Source: an uncultured Amylibacter sp.
GTDB taxonomy: Bacteria > Pseudomonadota > Alphaproteobacteria > Rhodobacterales > Rhodobacteraceae
Assembly: GCA_943846615.1 (NCBI GenBank)
Contig: OX044354.1
Coordinates: forward strand, 1,195,001-1,259,000
DNA length: 64,000 nt
Direction: 5' to 3'
Both the position numbers and the translations under genes were made by a program. This document shows, piece by piece, positions 18,921 to 27,040 of the stretch. Under the pieces are notes generated by a model. That model had not been told where the DNA came from. It saw only the letters and a list, made by a program, of their open reading frames with translations, and did no database searches. The stretch's first letter is position 1, and each line of letters starts with the position of its first letter.

Positions 18921-19613
18921 ATGTCCGACGATCGCTTAATCGTAGCCCTAGACGTGCCCAACCTTCTGGACGGCGGCAAAATCATCGACGCCCTCGGCGA
19001 CTCAGTATCCTTCTATAAAATCGGCCTCGGCATGCTGACAGGCGGCGGCCTTGCCCTTGCCAACGAACTTAAAGAACGCGGCGCCAAAGTCTTCCTCGAC
19101 ATGAAATTCTTCGACATCGGCGCAACCGTTGAAAAAGCCGTCGCTGGCATCGCACAATACAACCTCGATTTCCTAACCGTCCACGGCGACCCATACGTGG
19201 TACGCGCGGCTGTGGCTGGACGCGGCGACAGCAACACAAAAATCCTCGCCGTCACAATCCTTACCTCCCTTGACCGCGATGACCTTAACGCTGCGCTGAT
19301 CAAAGACGGCAACATCCACGACCTCGTCGTCGAACGCGCCCGCAACGCGCTGGCCGCTGGCGCCGACGGCGTTATCGCATCCCCACAAGAGGCCGCAATG
19401 ATCCGCGCATTACCAGAGGCAAACGGTAAACTCATCGTAACCCCCGGCGTGCGCCCCGCAGGTGCCGCACTCGGCGATCAAAAACGCGTCGCAACACCCG
19501 CCGAAGCAATCCAAAACGGTGCCGACCACATCGTCATCGGCCGCCCCATCTGGGCCGCAGAAAACCCACGCGAGGCAGCACTGGCCGTCCTAGAAGAACT
19601 CAAAACAATCTAG
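18921..19613 (+). CDS. pyrF: Orotidine 5'-phosphate decarboxylase
   Basis: 230 residues matching PyrF: LIVALDVPN at the N-terminus, the catalytic region KVFLDMKFFDIGATVEKAV (the family DxKxxD pattern reads D-M-K-F-F-D), VTPGVRPAG and HIVIGRPIWAAENP near the end for phosphate binding. It makes UMP from OMP in pyrimidine synthesis. The ATG follows AGGAG eight bases upstream. It is followed immediately by a long inverted repeat, then the ParB-domain gene. Confidence 0.97.
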   Translation: MSDDRLIVALDVPNLLDGGKIIDALGDSVSFYKIGLGMLTGGGLALANELKERGAKVFLDMKFFDIGATVEKAVAGIAQYNLDFLTVHGDPYVVRAAVAGRGDSNTKILAVTILTSLDRDDLNAALIKDGNIHDLVVERARNALAAGADGVIASPQEAAMIRALPEANGKLIVTPGVRPAGAALGDQKRVATPAEAIQNGADHIVIGRPIWAAENPREAALAVLEELKTI

Positions 19614-19749
19614 CCGCACAGCCTTGTCCCGTGGGAAAAGGAGGCAACGCCAATGTTGTCCCCTTTATCCCCGCCAAGTATCTGCTCGCTGATAACCACC
19701 CGCAACACACCAAAATCCTTATCCCGCCGGACGGGACAAGGATGTGCGG
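19614..19749. repeat. Long inverted repeat after pyrF
   Basis: A 19-base arm at 19614-19632 (CCGCACAGCCTTGTCCCGT) is matched by its inverse at 19731-19749 with one mismatch. Inside, 19716-19745 forms its own near-perfect hairpin (ATCCTTATCCCG/CGGGACAAGGAT). The left arm begins directly after the pyrF stop. The spacer has no coding content. It could be a terminator-like or mobile palindromic element. Confidence 0.6.
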
Positions 19750-19822
19750 CGGCTTCGCCTTGACTCCGCACCGCACGCCGAAATAACCCAATCCTAACCA
19801 CCCACGCGCCATCTTCCCGCGC

Positions 19823-20653
19823 ATGGACAAAATCAAACACATCCCGCTAAACGCAATCAACACCACCGCCCTGCCACGCGACCGCACCCTGATCGACACA
19901 AACGCACTTAACGAACTCACCGCCTCCATCCGCACCAACGGATTGCGCTTGCCCGTAGAGGTCTACCCTACAGAAAACACCTACACCCTGATCGCGGGCT
20001 ACCGCCGCCACCTCGCCTTCCAAACCCTCGCGCAAACCGACGAAACCTTCGCTAAAATCCCCGCCTTCATCCGCACACCCATCAGCATCCCCGCTGCAAT
20101 GGCCGCCATGATCGAAGAGAACGAAATGCGCCAATCCCTGTCCCCATGGGAACGCGCCCACATCATCGTGCGCACCACCGACATGGGCCAATTCGCCACC
20201 ATCGACGACGCCACCCAAACATTATTCCCCCACGCCACCCGCCAAAAACGCGCCAAACTCCGCGCCATGACAGACGTGGTCATGGAACTCGACGGCCTCC
20301 TAACCGATCCCGAGTTACTGACAGAGCGTCAATTAATGCGCCTCTCCAACGCCATCCGCCACGATTGGACGGACATCATCCAAACCGCATTGACCGAGCA
20401 ACGCGGCCTAAACAGCCGCCAACAATGGGCGCGCATATTACCAACACTCACGGAACTCGAAGGCCTGATCGCCAATAACCACCCCACCACATCAAACCGC
20501 CCCCGTCGCAACATCACACCGCGCGCAGGAATTAACGTCCGCCGCGAAAGCACCCCCTACGGCTACACCCTCCATATTTCGGGGCGCAAAGCGACGGGGA
20601 TGTTGATGAGCAGTGTTTTGGAAAATATTGAGCTGTGGCTGTCTGAGCAATAA
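19823..20653 (+). CDS. ParB N-terminal domain protein without ParA
   Basis: 276 residues. The ParB/Srx fold is clear in residues 1-120: IPLNAINTTALPRDR, the nucleotide-site motif IAGYRRHLAF, and the box EENEMRQSLSPWERA. The remainder (RQKRAKLRAMTDVV, LTERQLMRLSNAI) may hold a helix-turn-helix-like and dimer region. ParB N-terminal domains can bind CTP and DNA. No parA or other partition gene is nearby and no parS-like site was noticed. No Shine-Dalgarno site precedes the ATG. Strings of rare-looking repeated GC-rich codons match its neighbours, so it does not look recently acquired. Confidence 0.8.
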   Translation: MDKIKHIPLNAINTTALPRDRTLIDTNALNELTASIRTNGLRLPVEVYPTENTYTLIAGYRRHLAFQTLAQTDETFAKIPAFIRTPISIPAAMAAMIEENEMRQSLSPWERAHIIVRTTDMGQFATIDDATQTLFPHATRQKRAKLRAMTDVVMELDGLLTDPELLTERQLMRLSNAIRHDWTDIIQTALTEQRGLNSRQQWARILPTLTELEGLIANNHPTTSNRPRRNITPRAGINVRRESTPYGYTLHISGRKATGMLMSSVLENIELWLSEQ

Positions 20654-20658
20654 CGACA

Positions 20659-20805
20659 GGGCGGAACCCGACCCTAGGGAGGGCAAGCACAACAATTCCA
20701 AAGCGCACTTTATCCCCCCGCAAACTTTAAGGTTAGTGAATATCGAAACGCCGCAATGCGCCCTCCCAACCCAAGGGTCGGGCGCCGCCCGTGCTAGTCG
20801 CACGA
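20659..20805. repeat. Long imperfect inverted repeat with terminal hairpin
   Basis: The arm at 20659-20684 (GGGCGGAACCCGACCC... ending GGGAGGGC) is mirrored by 20760-20790 with two central mismatches and a five-base insertion. The outer end continues into a hairpin CGTGCTAGTCGCACGA (20790-20805). The spacer carries CTTTATCCCC, also found in the element after pyrF. The same hairpin core recurs near 53727. Function unknown; it sits between the ParB-domain gene and the PIN gene. Confidence 0.6.
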
Positions 20806-20900
20806 GCTGTATCTCACCTCGGTAAACTTTGCACACTTTCAAGTTGCATTAAACCGCATACAGTTTAGGTTTAAAGCAATTGATATAAAAGGTATTTTCT

Positions 20901-22208
20901 ATGCGAAGTCGGTTTTTAGGGCATTTTAAAGAAAACGATAAAACAATAAAAGAATTATGGGAAAAAGCCGTTTTCGTTTTTGACGCTAACGTTCTTCTTA
21001 ACCTTTACCGATATTCAGATACAACGCGATCTGAATTTCTTACATTACTTGATAATCTTAAAAGTCGCTCTTGGTTACCAGAACAGGCTGCCCATGAGTT
21101 TTTAGAAAATAGGACAAGTGTTATCAAGCAGCAGATTGACTCGTACAACACCACTAAAAAAGAAATTGATAAGTTAGAAAAATCATTTTCAGGCTCCCGA
21201 GCGCACCCATTCATTACTGAAACCACAAAAAAAGAATTCGAAGCAACCGTTAAAAGCATCGGTTCTGAACTATCAGAAAACCAGAGAACACAGGAAGACT
21301 TGATCCACAACGACCCAATAAAAAATCAAGTTGCTGATCTGTTTGAAGGGCTAGTAGGGGATCCCTATTCATCCGATCAATTAAGCGAAATCTTTAAACT
21401 GGGTAAAGAGAGGTATGAATCAAGAATTCCACCAGGATATAAGGATGGCCAAAAACATAAGGATCCGAAATCTCAAAATGAAGAAAGGTCAAATTTTGGC
21501 GATTGGATTATTTGGAAACAAGTGATGGACTTCTCTACATCTAAGAAAACAGCAGTCATCTTTGTTACAGATGATCGCAAAGATGATTGGTGGGAAGAGG
21601 TAAACGGTAAGACACTGGGGCCCCGACCAGAGCTTATCAAGGAGTTTTGCGAAACCACGGAACAGAGAATACTTATATACACACCGGATAGCTTTTTAAA
21701 AATCTCTAAGGAACAGCTCAATACCAAAATTAGCCAAAAATCGATTGTAGAAGTAAAAGCTGAACATCAGTCGAGAGAAGAAGACCTGCTGTTTGAAAAC
21801 AAGAAAAAAGAACTCATGTGGTTAGCAGAGAAAGAGTATTTTAATCGCAAAATTTCGCCATTCTCCCACCAAGTTAACATAAAACAAAAAAAATGGTCAG
21901 CGGAAAGCAAAAAGCGATTCAAACTTTCAAAGCATTCAGATTCGATGTCGCATGCACTACGAGACCATCATACCACATCTAGAATTTCAGCTGCAACTAA
22001 CGAAATTGAGGCTCTAAGAGATCGTGGCACAGCAATCATTGAGCGAGAATTCGAAATAAAAGTGAAACTTGAGAGAACCGCTGAAGGCGACAGATTTCCA
22101 GATGAACTGTATGAAGAACTCGCATCAATCAAAGACGAACAGGATTGGATTTCTATAAGAATTTTTGAATTGGAAGAAGAAATAGATTATCTTGCTAAGT
22201 CAGGCTAA
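20901..22208 (+). CDS. PIN-like nuclease domain protein (PIN_8 type)
   Basis: 435 residues. The N-terminal two-fifths match the PIN-like fold: FVFDANVLLNLYRYS (Asp28), an acidic residue in AHEFLENR (Glu66), DWIIWKQVMDFS (Asp201) and VIFVTDDRKDDWW (Asp224/225), giving the metal-coordinating acids of PIN ribonucleases. The rest is lysine/glutamate-rich with predicted coiled coil. Proteins with this domain often stand alone or in defence islands. The gene is visibly AT-richer than its neighbours and is flanked by a long inverted repeat upstream and a 16-bp palindrome downstream, which suggests acquisition. A GTPase, toxin partner or antitoxin is not seen. Confidence 0.75.
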   Translation: MRSRFLGHFKENDKTIKELWEKAVFVFDANVLLNLYRYSDTTRSEFLTLLDNLKSRSWLPEQAAHEFLENRTSVIKQQIDSYNTTKKEIDKLEKSFSGSRAHPFITETTKKEFEATVKSIGSELSENQRTQEDLIHNDPIKNQVADLFEGLVGDPYSSDQLSEIFKLGKERYESRIPPGYKDGQKHKDPKSQNEERSNFGDWIIWKQVMDFSTSKKTAVIFVTDDRKDDWWEEVNGKTLGPRPELIKEFCETTEQRILIYTPDSFLKISKEQLNTKISQKSIVEVKAEHQSREEDLLFENKKKELMWLAEKEYFNRKISPFSHQVNIKQKKWSAESKKRFKLSKHSDSMSHALRDHHTTSRISAATNEIEALRDRGTAIIEREFEIKVKLERTAEGDRFPDELYEELASIKDEQDWISIRIFELEEEIDYLAKSG

Positions 22209-22375
22209 ATTTAGTTACTTGATGCGCTAAGGCTCTCAAAGAAACAACATTTCATTTGCTCCTTCAATTTTTAGAATAGTCTCAACCTATATGCATCCCG
22301 CTGTCATGTGGTCAGAACTAAACGATAGGGATCTAAAAAAGTTTAGTATATAACAAAATCAAAGACTTAGCCCCC

Positions 22376-22391
22376 TGTCCCCATGGGGACA
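22376..22391. repeat. 16-bp perfect palindrome (copy 1)
   Basis: TGTCCCCATGGGGACA, preceded by CCCCC. It lies 20 bases before the dinB start. An identical copy with the same flank occurs at 31959-31974. It could be a regulator site, a dispersed palindromic repeat, or, on RNA, a hairpin. Confidence 0.7.
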
Positions 22392-22410
22392 CCTCTGATA
22401 TAACCCCCAT

Positions 22411-23664
22411 ATGCCCACTATCTGCCGTGATTGCCTGATTAAAATCGAACCCGCCCGCCGTTGCCCAAAATGCCACGGCCCCCGCCTGCTATCCCACCCC
22501 GAACTCTTCGATCTAACCACTGCCCACATGGATTGCGATGCCTTCTACGCCAGCGTCGAAAAACGCGACAACCCCGATATCCGCGACAAGCCAGTAATAA
22601 TAGGCGGCGGCAAACGCGGCGTCGTGTCCACCTGTTGCTACATCGCCCGCATCCACGGCGTCCGCTCCGCCATGCCCATGTTCCAAGCCATGAAACTCTG
22701 CCCCGAAGCAGTGGTCGTGCGCGGCCGCATGGATGTCTACGCCTCCGTTTCCCGCGATATCCGCGAACTCATGAACGCCCTCTCCCCCGCCATCGAACCG
22801 CTCAGTCTGGACGAGGCTTTCATCGATCTCAAAGGCACCGAAAAACTCCACGGCGAACCCCCCGCATTATCCATGGCCCGCCTATTAAAACGCATGGAAG
22901 ACGAGATCGGCATCTCCGGCTCCGTTGGCCTAAGCTACAACAAATTCCTAGCCAAACTCGCCTCCGACCTAGACAAACCCCGCGGCTTCTCCGTAGTGGG
23001 CGAACAGGGCATCGTCGAATTCCTCGCACCCAAACCCGTCAAACTCATCTGGGGTGTCGGCAAGGTGATGCAGGAAACATTGGCCAAGGACGGCATCCGC
23101 ACATTCGCCGACCTACAACGCCGCGACCGCGCCGATCTGTCCGACAAATACCAAAACATGGGCGACCACCTGTGGCACCTGTGTCGCGGCTTAGATCACC
23201 GCAACATAACCACCCGCGCCCCCGTCAAAAGCATATCCAAAGAGACCACATTCAACGACGACATCAGCGATATCGAAAAACTGGACGGCTACGTCTGGCG
23301 ATTGGCAGAACAGGTATCAGACAACGCGAAATCCAAGGGCCACGCAGGCCACGTGGTCACGCTGAAGGTCAAAACATCCAAGTTCAAATCCATAACGCGG
23401 CGCATCACATTGCGCGAGCCAACCCAAATCACCGAACGCATTTATGAACACGCACGCCGCATGTTAAACGACGTGATCCAACACGCACCGTTTCGTTTGA
23501 TCGGTGTGGGCATCAGCAACCTAGACAGCGCCGAAAACGCCGACCAGTTCAACGATTTATTGGAGGCAGAAACAGCCAAGAAAGCCGCCGCCGAGCGTGC
23601 GACAGATGCAATCAAAAGCAAGTTCGGCAAAGACGCGATCAAGAAGGGCCGCAGCCTACGCTAA
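22411..23664 (+). CDS. dinB: DNA polymerase IV (Y-family) with N-terminal zinc ribbon
   Basis: 417 residues. A CRDC...CPKC pair (residues 5-21) forms a short zinc ribbon ahead of the polymerase, as usual in alphaproteobacteria. The palm acids appear in HMDCDAFYASVEKRDN and LSLDEAFIDLKG; little-finger residues extend to about 380. It performs error-prone lesion bypass. No clear ribosome site precedes the ATG at 22411. The stop abuts the stop of the convergent next gene. The gene does not carry a recognisable LexA site by eye. The palindrome lies just upstream. Confidence 0.95.
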   Translation: MPTICRDCLIKIEPARRCPKCHGPRLLSHPELFDLTTAHMDCDAFYASVEKRDNPDIRDKPVIIGGGKRGVVSTCCYIARIHGVRSAMPMFQAMKLCPEAVVVRGRMDVYASVSRDIRELMNALSPAIEPLSLDEAFIDLKGTEKLHGEPPALSMARLLKRMEDEIGISGSVGLSYNKFLAKLASDLDKPRGFSVVGEQGIVEFLAPKPVKLIWGVGKVMQETLAKDGIRTFADLQRRDRADLSDKYQNMGDHLWHLCRGLDHRNITTRAPVKSISKETTFNDDISDIEKLDGYVWRLAEQVSDNAKSKGHAGHVVTLKVKTSKFKSITRRITLREPTQITERIYEHARRMLNDVIQHAPFRLIGVGISNLDSAENADQFNDLLEAETAKKAAAERATDAIKSKFGKDAIKKGRSLR

Positions 23665-24525
23665 CTACTGCGCCGCAATCGGTATTTCCTGTGCACCGAT
23701 CAAACACAACGTTCGCACCACAGCCTGTAACCGCATCCGCGTTTCATCAAACTGCACATTTGGTTCAATCCCCGCCTCGTCCATATACAAACTGCGATCC
23801 AACTCAACCTGCACCGCATGTTGCCCAACCGACGGCCGGCCATATTCCTGAACTATATACGCCCCTGCAAACGGCACGTTACGTGAAACAGAAAACCCCT
23901 GCACCACAAACGCGGCCTCGACCGCGTCCATCACTGCCTTGGAACACGACGCGCCAAACCGATCGCCCAGAACTACATCGGGTCGCCCACCACCACGGAC
24001 AACCATATCCGCCGTCGCACTGCGCGGCATCGAATGGCAATCAATCAAAATCGCTTGTCCAAATTTGTTCCTTGTATGATCCATCACCTGTCGCAGCTTC
24101 GCATGATACGGATGATAAACCTGATCCAACCGCGCCTGCGCCTGCGTGATCGACACTTTGCCCGATTGTATCGCCCGACCCTCGGCAACCACGCGCGGGA
24201 TCACACCCAAACCGGACACAACGCGGGGGTTTGAAACACTTTTGCGAACACCCTCGATCAACGCGCCGTCCAACTCATCCGCGCGGCGATTTAAATCAAC
24301 ATAGGCACGCGGCGCATTCGCCACCAACATCGATGCTCCCATATCAGGTGCACAATCAAACAGCATGTCCACAAACGCATCCTCCGACGAACGGATTTGA
24401 TGCGAATCTAACACTGCATTTTCCAGAAAAGATTGCGAATAATCGCGTCCCGAATGCGGTGAACAAAACACAACACTGCTGCGCAAACGTGTCGGGGCCA
24501 TATATTTAAAGGATTCATCGCTCAT
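23665..24525 (-). CDS. N-formylglutamate amidohydrolase family protein
   Basis: About 286 residues of the FGase family: FCSPHSGRDYSQSF near the N-terminus, ILIDCHSMPRSA with metal ligands, DVVLGDRFGASC and ELDRSLYMDE. These zinc hydrolases release formate from N-formylglutamate in histidine degradation (HutG) or act on related amides. No hut genes are adjacent, so the substrate is uncertain. ATG at 24525 has GGGG upstream and is preferred to the ATG at 24534. The stop codon directly abuts that of dinB, so the two genes converge with no spacer. Confidence 0.85.
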   Translation of the reverse strand: MSDESFKYMAPTRLRSSVVFCSPHSGRDYSQSFLENAVLDSHQIRSSEDAFVDMLFDCAPDMGASMLVANAPRAYVDLNRRADELDGALIEGVRKSVSNPRVVSGLGVIPRVVAEGRAIQSGKVSITQAQARLDQVYHPYHAKLRQVMDHTRNKFGQAILIDCHSMPRSATADMVVRGGGRPDVVLGDRFGASCSKAVMDAVEAAFVVQGFSVSRNVPFAGAYIVQEYGRPSVGQHAVQVELDRSLYMDEAGIEPNVQFDETRMRLQAVVRTLCLIGAQEIPIAAQ

Positions 24526-24640
24526 TTGCCCCATTTAGCCATAAATAGTTAAAAATCAAAACCCTCTTGAACACATCTCTGATACCTTCTATAGAAACCA
24601 CTCGCAGGGGATGTTTTATGAACATTTTCTGATCTTTTGG

Positions 24641-24715
24641 GGGCGTATAGCTCAGCGGGAGAGCACTTCGTTGACATCGAAGGGGTCACTGGTTCAATCC
24701 CAGTTACGCCCACCA
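24641..24715 (+). tRNA. tRNA-Val (GAC anticodon)
   Basis: A 75-nt cloverleaf: acceptor GGGCGTA/TACGCCC with encoded CCA, D arm GCTCAGCGGGAGAGC, anticodon stem CTTCG/CGAAG with loop TTGACAT (anticodon GAC, valine), T arm CTGGTTCAATCCCAG. All expected stems pair. Confidence 0.96.
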
Positions 24716-24784
24716 TACCCGCCCAAAAGGGCAAAGATAAACAAGGCGCATCGCTTTCGTGATGTGCGAAAAAGGAGAAGGCCC

Positions 24785-24910
24785 ATGAAGGTCAAAAGCT
24801 CACTTCGCTCGCTAAAAGCGCGCCACCGCGACTGTCGTGTCGTGCGCCGTAAGGGCCGTGTATATGTGATCAACAAAACTCAGCCTCGCTTTAAAGCGCG
24901 TCAGGGTTAA
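24785..24910 (+). CDS. rpmJ: 50S ribosomal protein L36 (alphaproteobacterial short form)
   Basis: 41 residues ([20 protein letters not shown]...), the cysteine-poor form of L36 found in alphaproteobacteria, ending [18 protein letters not shown]. It binds 23S rRNA late in 50S assembly. A strong AAGGAGA site precedes the ATG. It lies downstream of tRNA-Val and has its own terminator. Confidence 0.97.
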   Translation: MKVKSSLRSLKARHRDCRVVRRKGRVYVINKTQPRFKARQG

Positions 24911-24934
24911 TACATATACCGAATACGAGATTTT

Positions 24935-24960
24935 AAAGCCGCTCTTTGAGCGGCTTTTTT
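24935..24960 (+). terminator. Rho-independent terminator after rpmJ
   Basis: AAAGCCGCTC and GAGCGGCTTT pair around TTT, followed by T6. Confidence 0.9.
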
Positions 24961-25023
24961 CGTTTGTGCGATCATATCCAAATGATTCTTGATCCCCGAA
25001 TCGCCGTGCGTTAGAATCACCGC

Positions 25024-25272
25024 ATGACCCAATGTTTGATGTTCAAATCCAATCCCCAGCACACAAACGCACGCTATTACCGTTTGGAAATCCTAACGAA
25101 CCTGTTCGAAGAATTCTCAGTGTTGCGCGAATGGGGCACCCAAGGTGGCAAAGGCCGCCAAGTCATCAACCTGTTCCCAGATTTAATGAGCGCATCACAC
25201 GCGGCCGATCGTCTGCGCGAAGATAAGCTTCGCAAAGGGTATCAGCGCGCAGGTGAACTGCGCGCCAATTGA
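25024..25272 (+). CDS. Small WGR domain protein
   Basis: 82 residues consisting essentially of one WGR domain, named for its Trp-Gly-Arg motif (here REWGTQGGKGRQVINLF). The fold is found in PARP-like proteins and in bacterial nucleic-acid-linked proteins; stand-alone bacterial copies have no settled role. The Arg of WGR is replaced (WGT), a common variant. The stop directly abuts the stop of the convergent caspase-like gene. No Shine-Dalgarno site is evident. Its function cannot be inferred from context. Confidence 0.8.
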   Translation: MTQCLMFKSNPQHTNARYYRLEILTNLFEEFSVLREWGTQGGKGRQVINLFPDLMSASHAADRLREDKLRKGYQRAGELRAN

Positions 25273-26940
25273 TTATCGGATAAACACACGCGATAATGTA
25301 TTCGGGTTCATGTAACCCGTAGGCTCCAACCCATTACTCTTTTGAAATTGGCGCAACGCTTTGCGTGTTTGGGCGTCAACCACACCATCGACCTTACCCG
25401 TATCGATGCCGGCCTTGGCTATCTGGCGCTCTACGACAAACCACATCTTCGGCCCAATATTCATCGAAACTTCCAAATTCCGAGCCTGCTCCCTTGCTTT
25501 TCGGTTCGCATCGCGCCGCTTAATTTTTTCGATACGTGCTTTTGCTTCTGCGGCAAATACTCCTTTGGGGGACTTACGCAAATACAAATTATAACCTTGC
25601 AGAGTATTGGTTGTTACCGCAGCTTTCCAAGCATTGCGATCTGCGGCGTTACCGCTTCTGCGCGCTTTTTCAGCTAAAATTTTGTCCAGGTTTGCCTGCG
25701 CAGTTTGCGCATACAATCCATCTGGATATTCGTTTAAATACACTCGCAAATCATACTCCTGGCCAGATGCACCCGTAACACGCCAAAACTCACGATCTTT
25801 CGCTTCCAAAGCGAGCCGCTTACGTTTCGCCTCTTCTAACAATGCCCTGCGCTTGGTCTCGCCTTGATTGAGGATCATGCGCACTTGGGTTTGATCCAAA
25901 AATCCATTCGTTGGGCGCTGTGATCGCGCCTGCCATCGTGAAATGGCGCGACGGCTGGCAGGGCCGAACAATCCATCGACTCCACGCGTGTCATGCCCCA
26001 GAACAGTCAACGCGCGTTGAATATCGCGTTTTTCATCCCTTGTCAGGTTTAGCGCTCGCTCGGCGCGTTCGGCTGGGCTTATCAACGCTTCTGCACGCAG
26101 AACCTTCAGGTTCTTCTGTGCAACAGCAAAATATTTTCCATTTGGGAACCGCTTTATAAACGCCTCGTAAGCGGGTATCGTATTTTCCTGCTTCGTGAAC
26201 TCCCAAAAACTTTGCTCAACACCTGGTACTGGCGCGGGCTTAGAGGTACGGTTTTCGACCTCTCTATTTAGGTACGAATGCAAAGACAGGTACCCTTGGG
26301 ACCAGACATGCCCAACCAAAGAATTTCCAACGGCTCGCGTGCTTATGTTTGGCTCAAAATAGCGCGTCCTTATAATATTAACGATCCTGTCAGACATACC
26401 ATTCACAAGTAATACGCCTTGGGGAACTTCGGTTTGACCCAATCCATACCCCAACCCTGCGGAACCGTGAAACGGATATATCCGCGATCCCAACAGCTTC
26501 TTGCGTGGTGGGGTCCAGCCTAAAAATACGGCGGACGCGCCCGAATGTTTGGCGGCATTATCCAAAATCGTATTTAGGTTTACGGCGCTTTGCGCGATGG
26601 TTTCGGCACGTGCCGATTGCAAATCAACAGGCATCAAATAGGTATCGTTTCCTTCGTGCATCGTGTGCCCAACATAAACATACACCACATGGTCACGCGG
26701 CTTGGCCGATGCGTTGAAGGTTGTAATTGCGCGTTCCAGTCCAACCTTATTCAAATTCTGCTCTTTTTGAACGCGATACCCTGCCTTGCGCAGGCGCTCG
26801 ACCACTTGGAAGGTTGATTCCGCACTACCACCTGGTGCGGTGAATTGATAATTCGCATTTGCAATCACCAATGCTTGGTCATCCGCAAATGCCGGACTTG
26901 CCAACGCACAAAGTACAGCCAGATAATTTCGAAATTTCAT
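25273..26940 (-). CDS. Caspase-like (probably inactive) peptidoglycan-binding protein
   Basis: About 555 residues with a signal peptide (MKFRNYLAVLCALASPAFA). Residues about 20-215 have the caspase-like p20 layout (DDQALVIANANYQF, VVYVYVGHTMHEGNDTYLMPVD), and the catalytic histidine is recognisable. The usual catalytic cysteine position (family LDACR-type segment) reads SAVFLGWTPPRKK, without cysteine, so it appears to be a pseudoprotease. Two peptidoglycan-binding_1 repeats follow (DIQRALTVLGHDTRGVDGLFG and a C-terminal IAKAGIDTGKVDGVVD). The start at 26940 follows GGGAGGTGG. Envelope location is likely; role unknown. Confidence 0.82.
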   Translation of the reverse strand: MKFRNYLAVLCALASPAFADDQALVIANANYQFTAPGGSAESTFQVVERLRKAGYRVQKEQNLNKVGLERAITTFNASAKPRDHVVYVYVGHTMHEGNDTYLMPVDLQSARAETIAQSAVNLNTILDNAAKHSGASAVFLGWTPPRKKLLGSRIYPFHGSAGLGYGLGQTEVPQGVLLVNGMSDRIVNIIRTRYFEPNISTRAVGNSLVGHVWSQGYLSLHSYLNREVENRTSKPAPVPGVEQSFWEFTKQENTIPAYEAFIKRFPNGKYFAVAQKNLKVLRAEALISPAERAERALNLTRDEKRDIQRALTVLGHDTRGVDGLFGPASRRAISRWQARSQRPTNGFLDQTQVRMILNQGETKRRALLEEAKRKRLALEAKDREFWRVTGASGQEYDLRVYLNEYPDGLYAQTAQANLDKILAEKARRSGNAADRNAWKAAVTTNTLQGYNLYLRKSPKGVFAAEAKARIEKIKRRDANRKAREQARNLEVSMNIGPKMWFVVERQIAKAGIDTGKVDGVVDAQTRKALRQFQKSNGLEPTGYMNPNTLSRVFIR

Positions 26941-27040
26941 CGCCACCTCCCACAGTGTTTTCAACACTTAAGGTAGTCGCTTTTCTCATTATTCCAAGGG
27001 ATTTGTACCCAGCGTCACAAATCCCAGCGTAATTTCGCGT

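Noticed and set aside
20659..20805. Integron attC site
   Set aside because: The repeat lacks recognisable R/L core boxes (GTTRRRY) in the right places, and there is no integrase nearby.
22461..23447. 328-codon proline/arginine-rich frame inside dinB
   Set aside because: Out-of-frame shadow of the GC-rich dinB sequence; no homology-like motifs.
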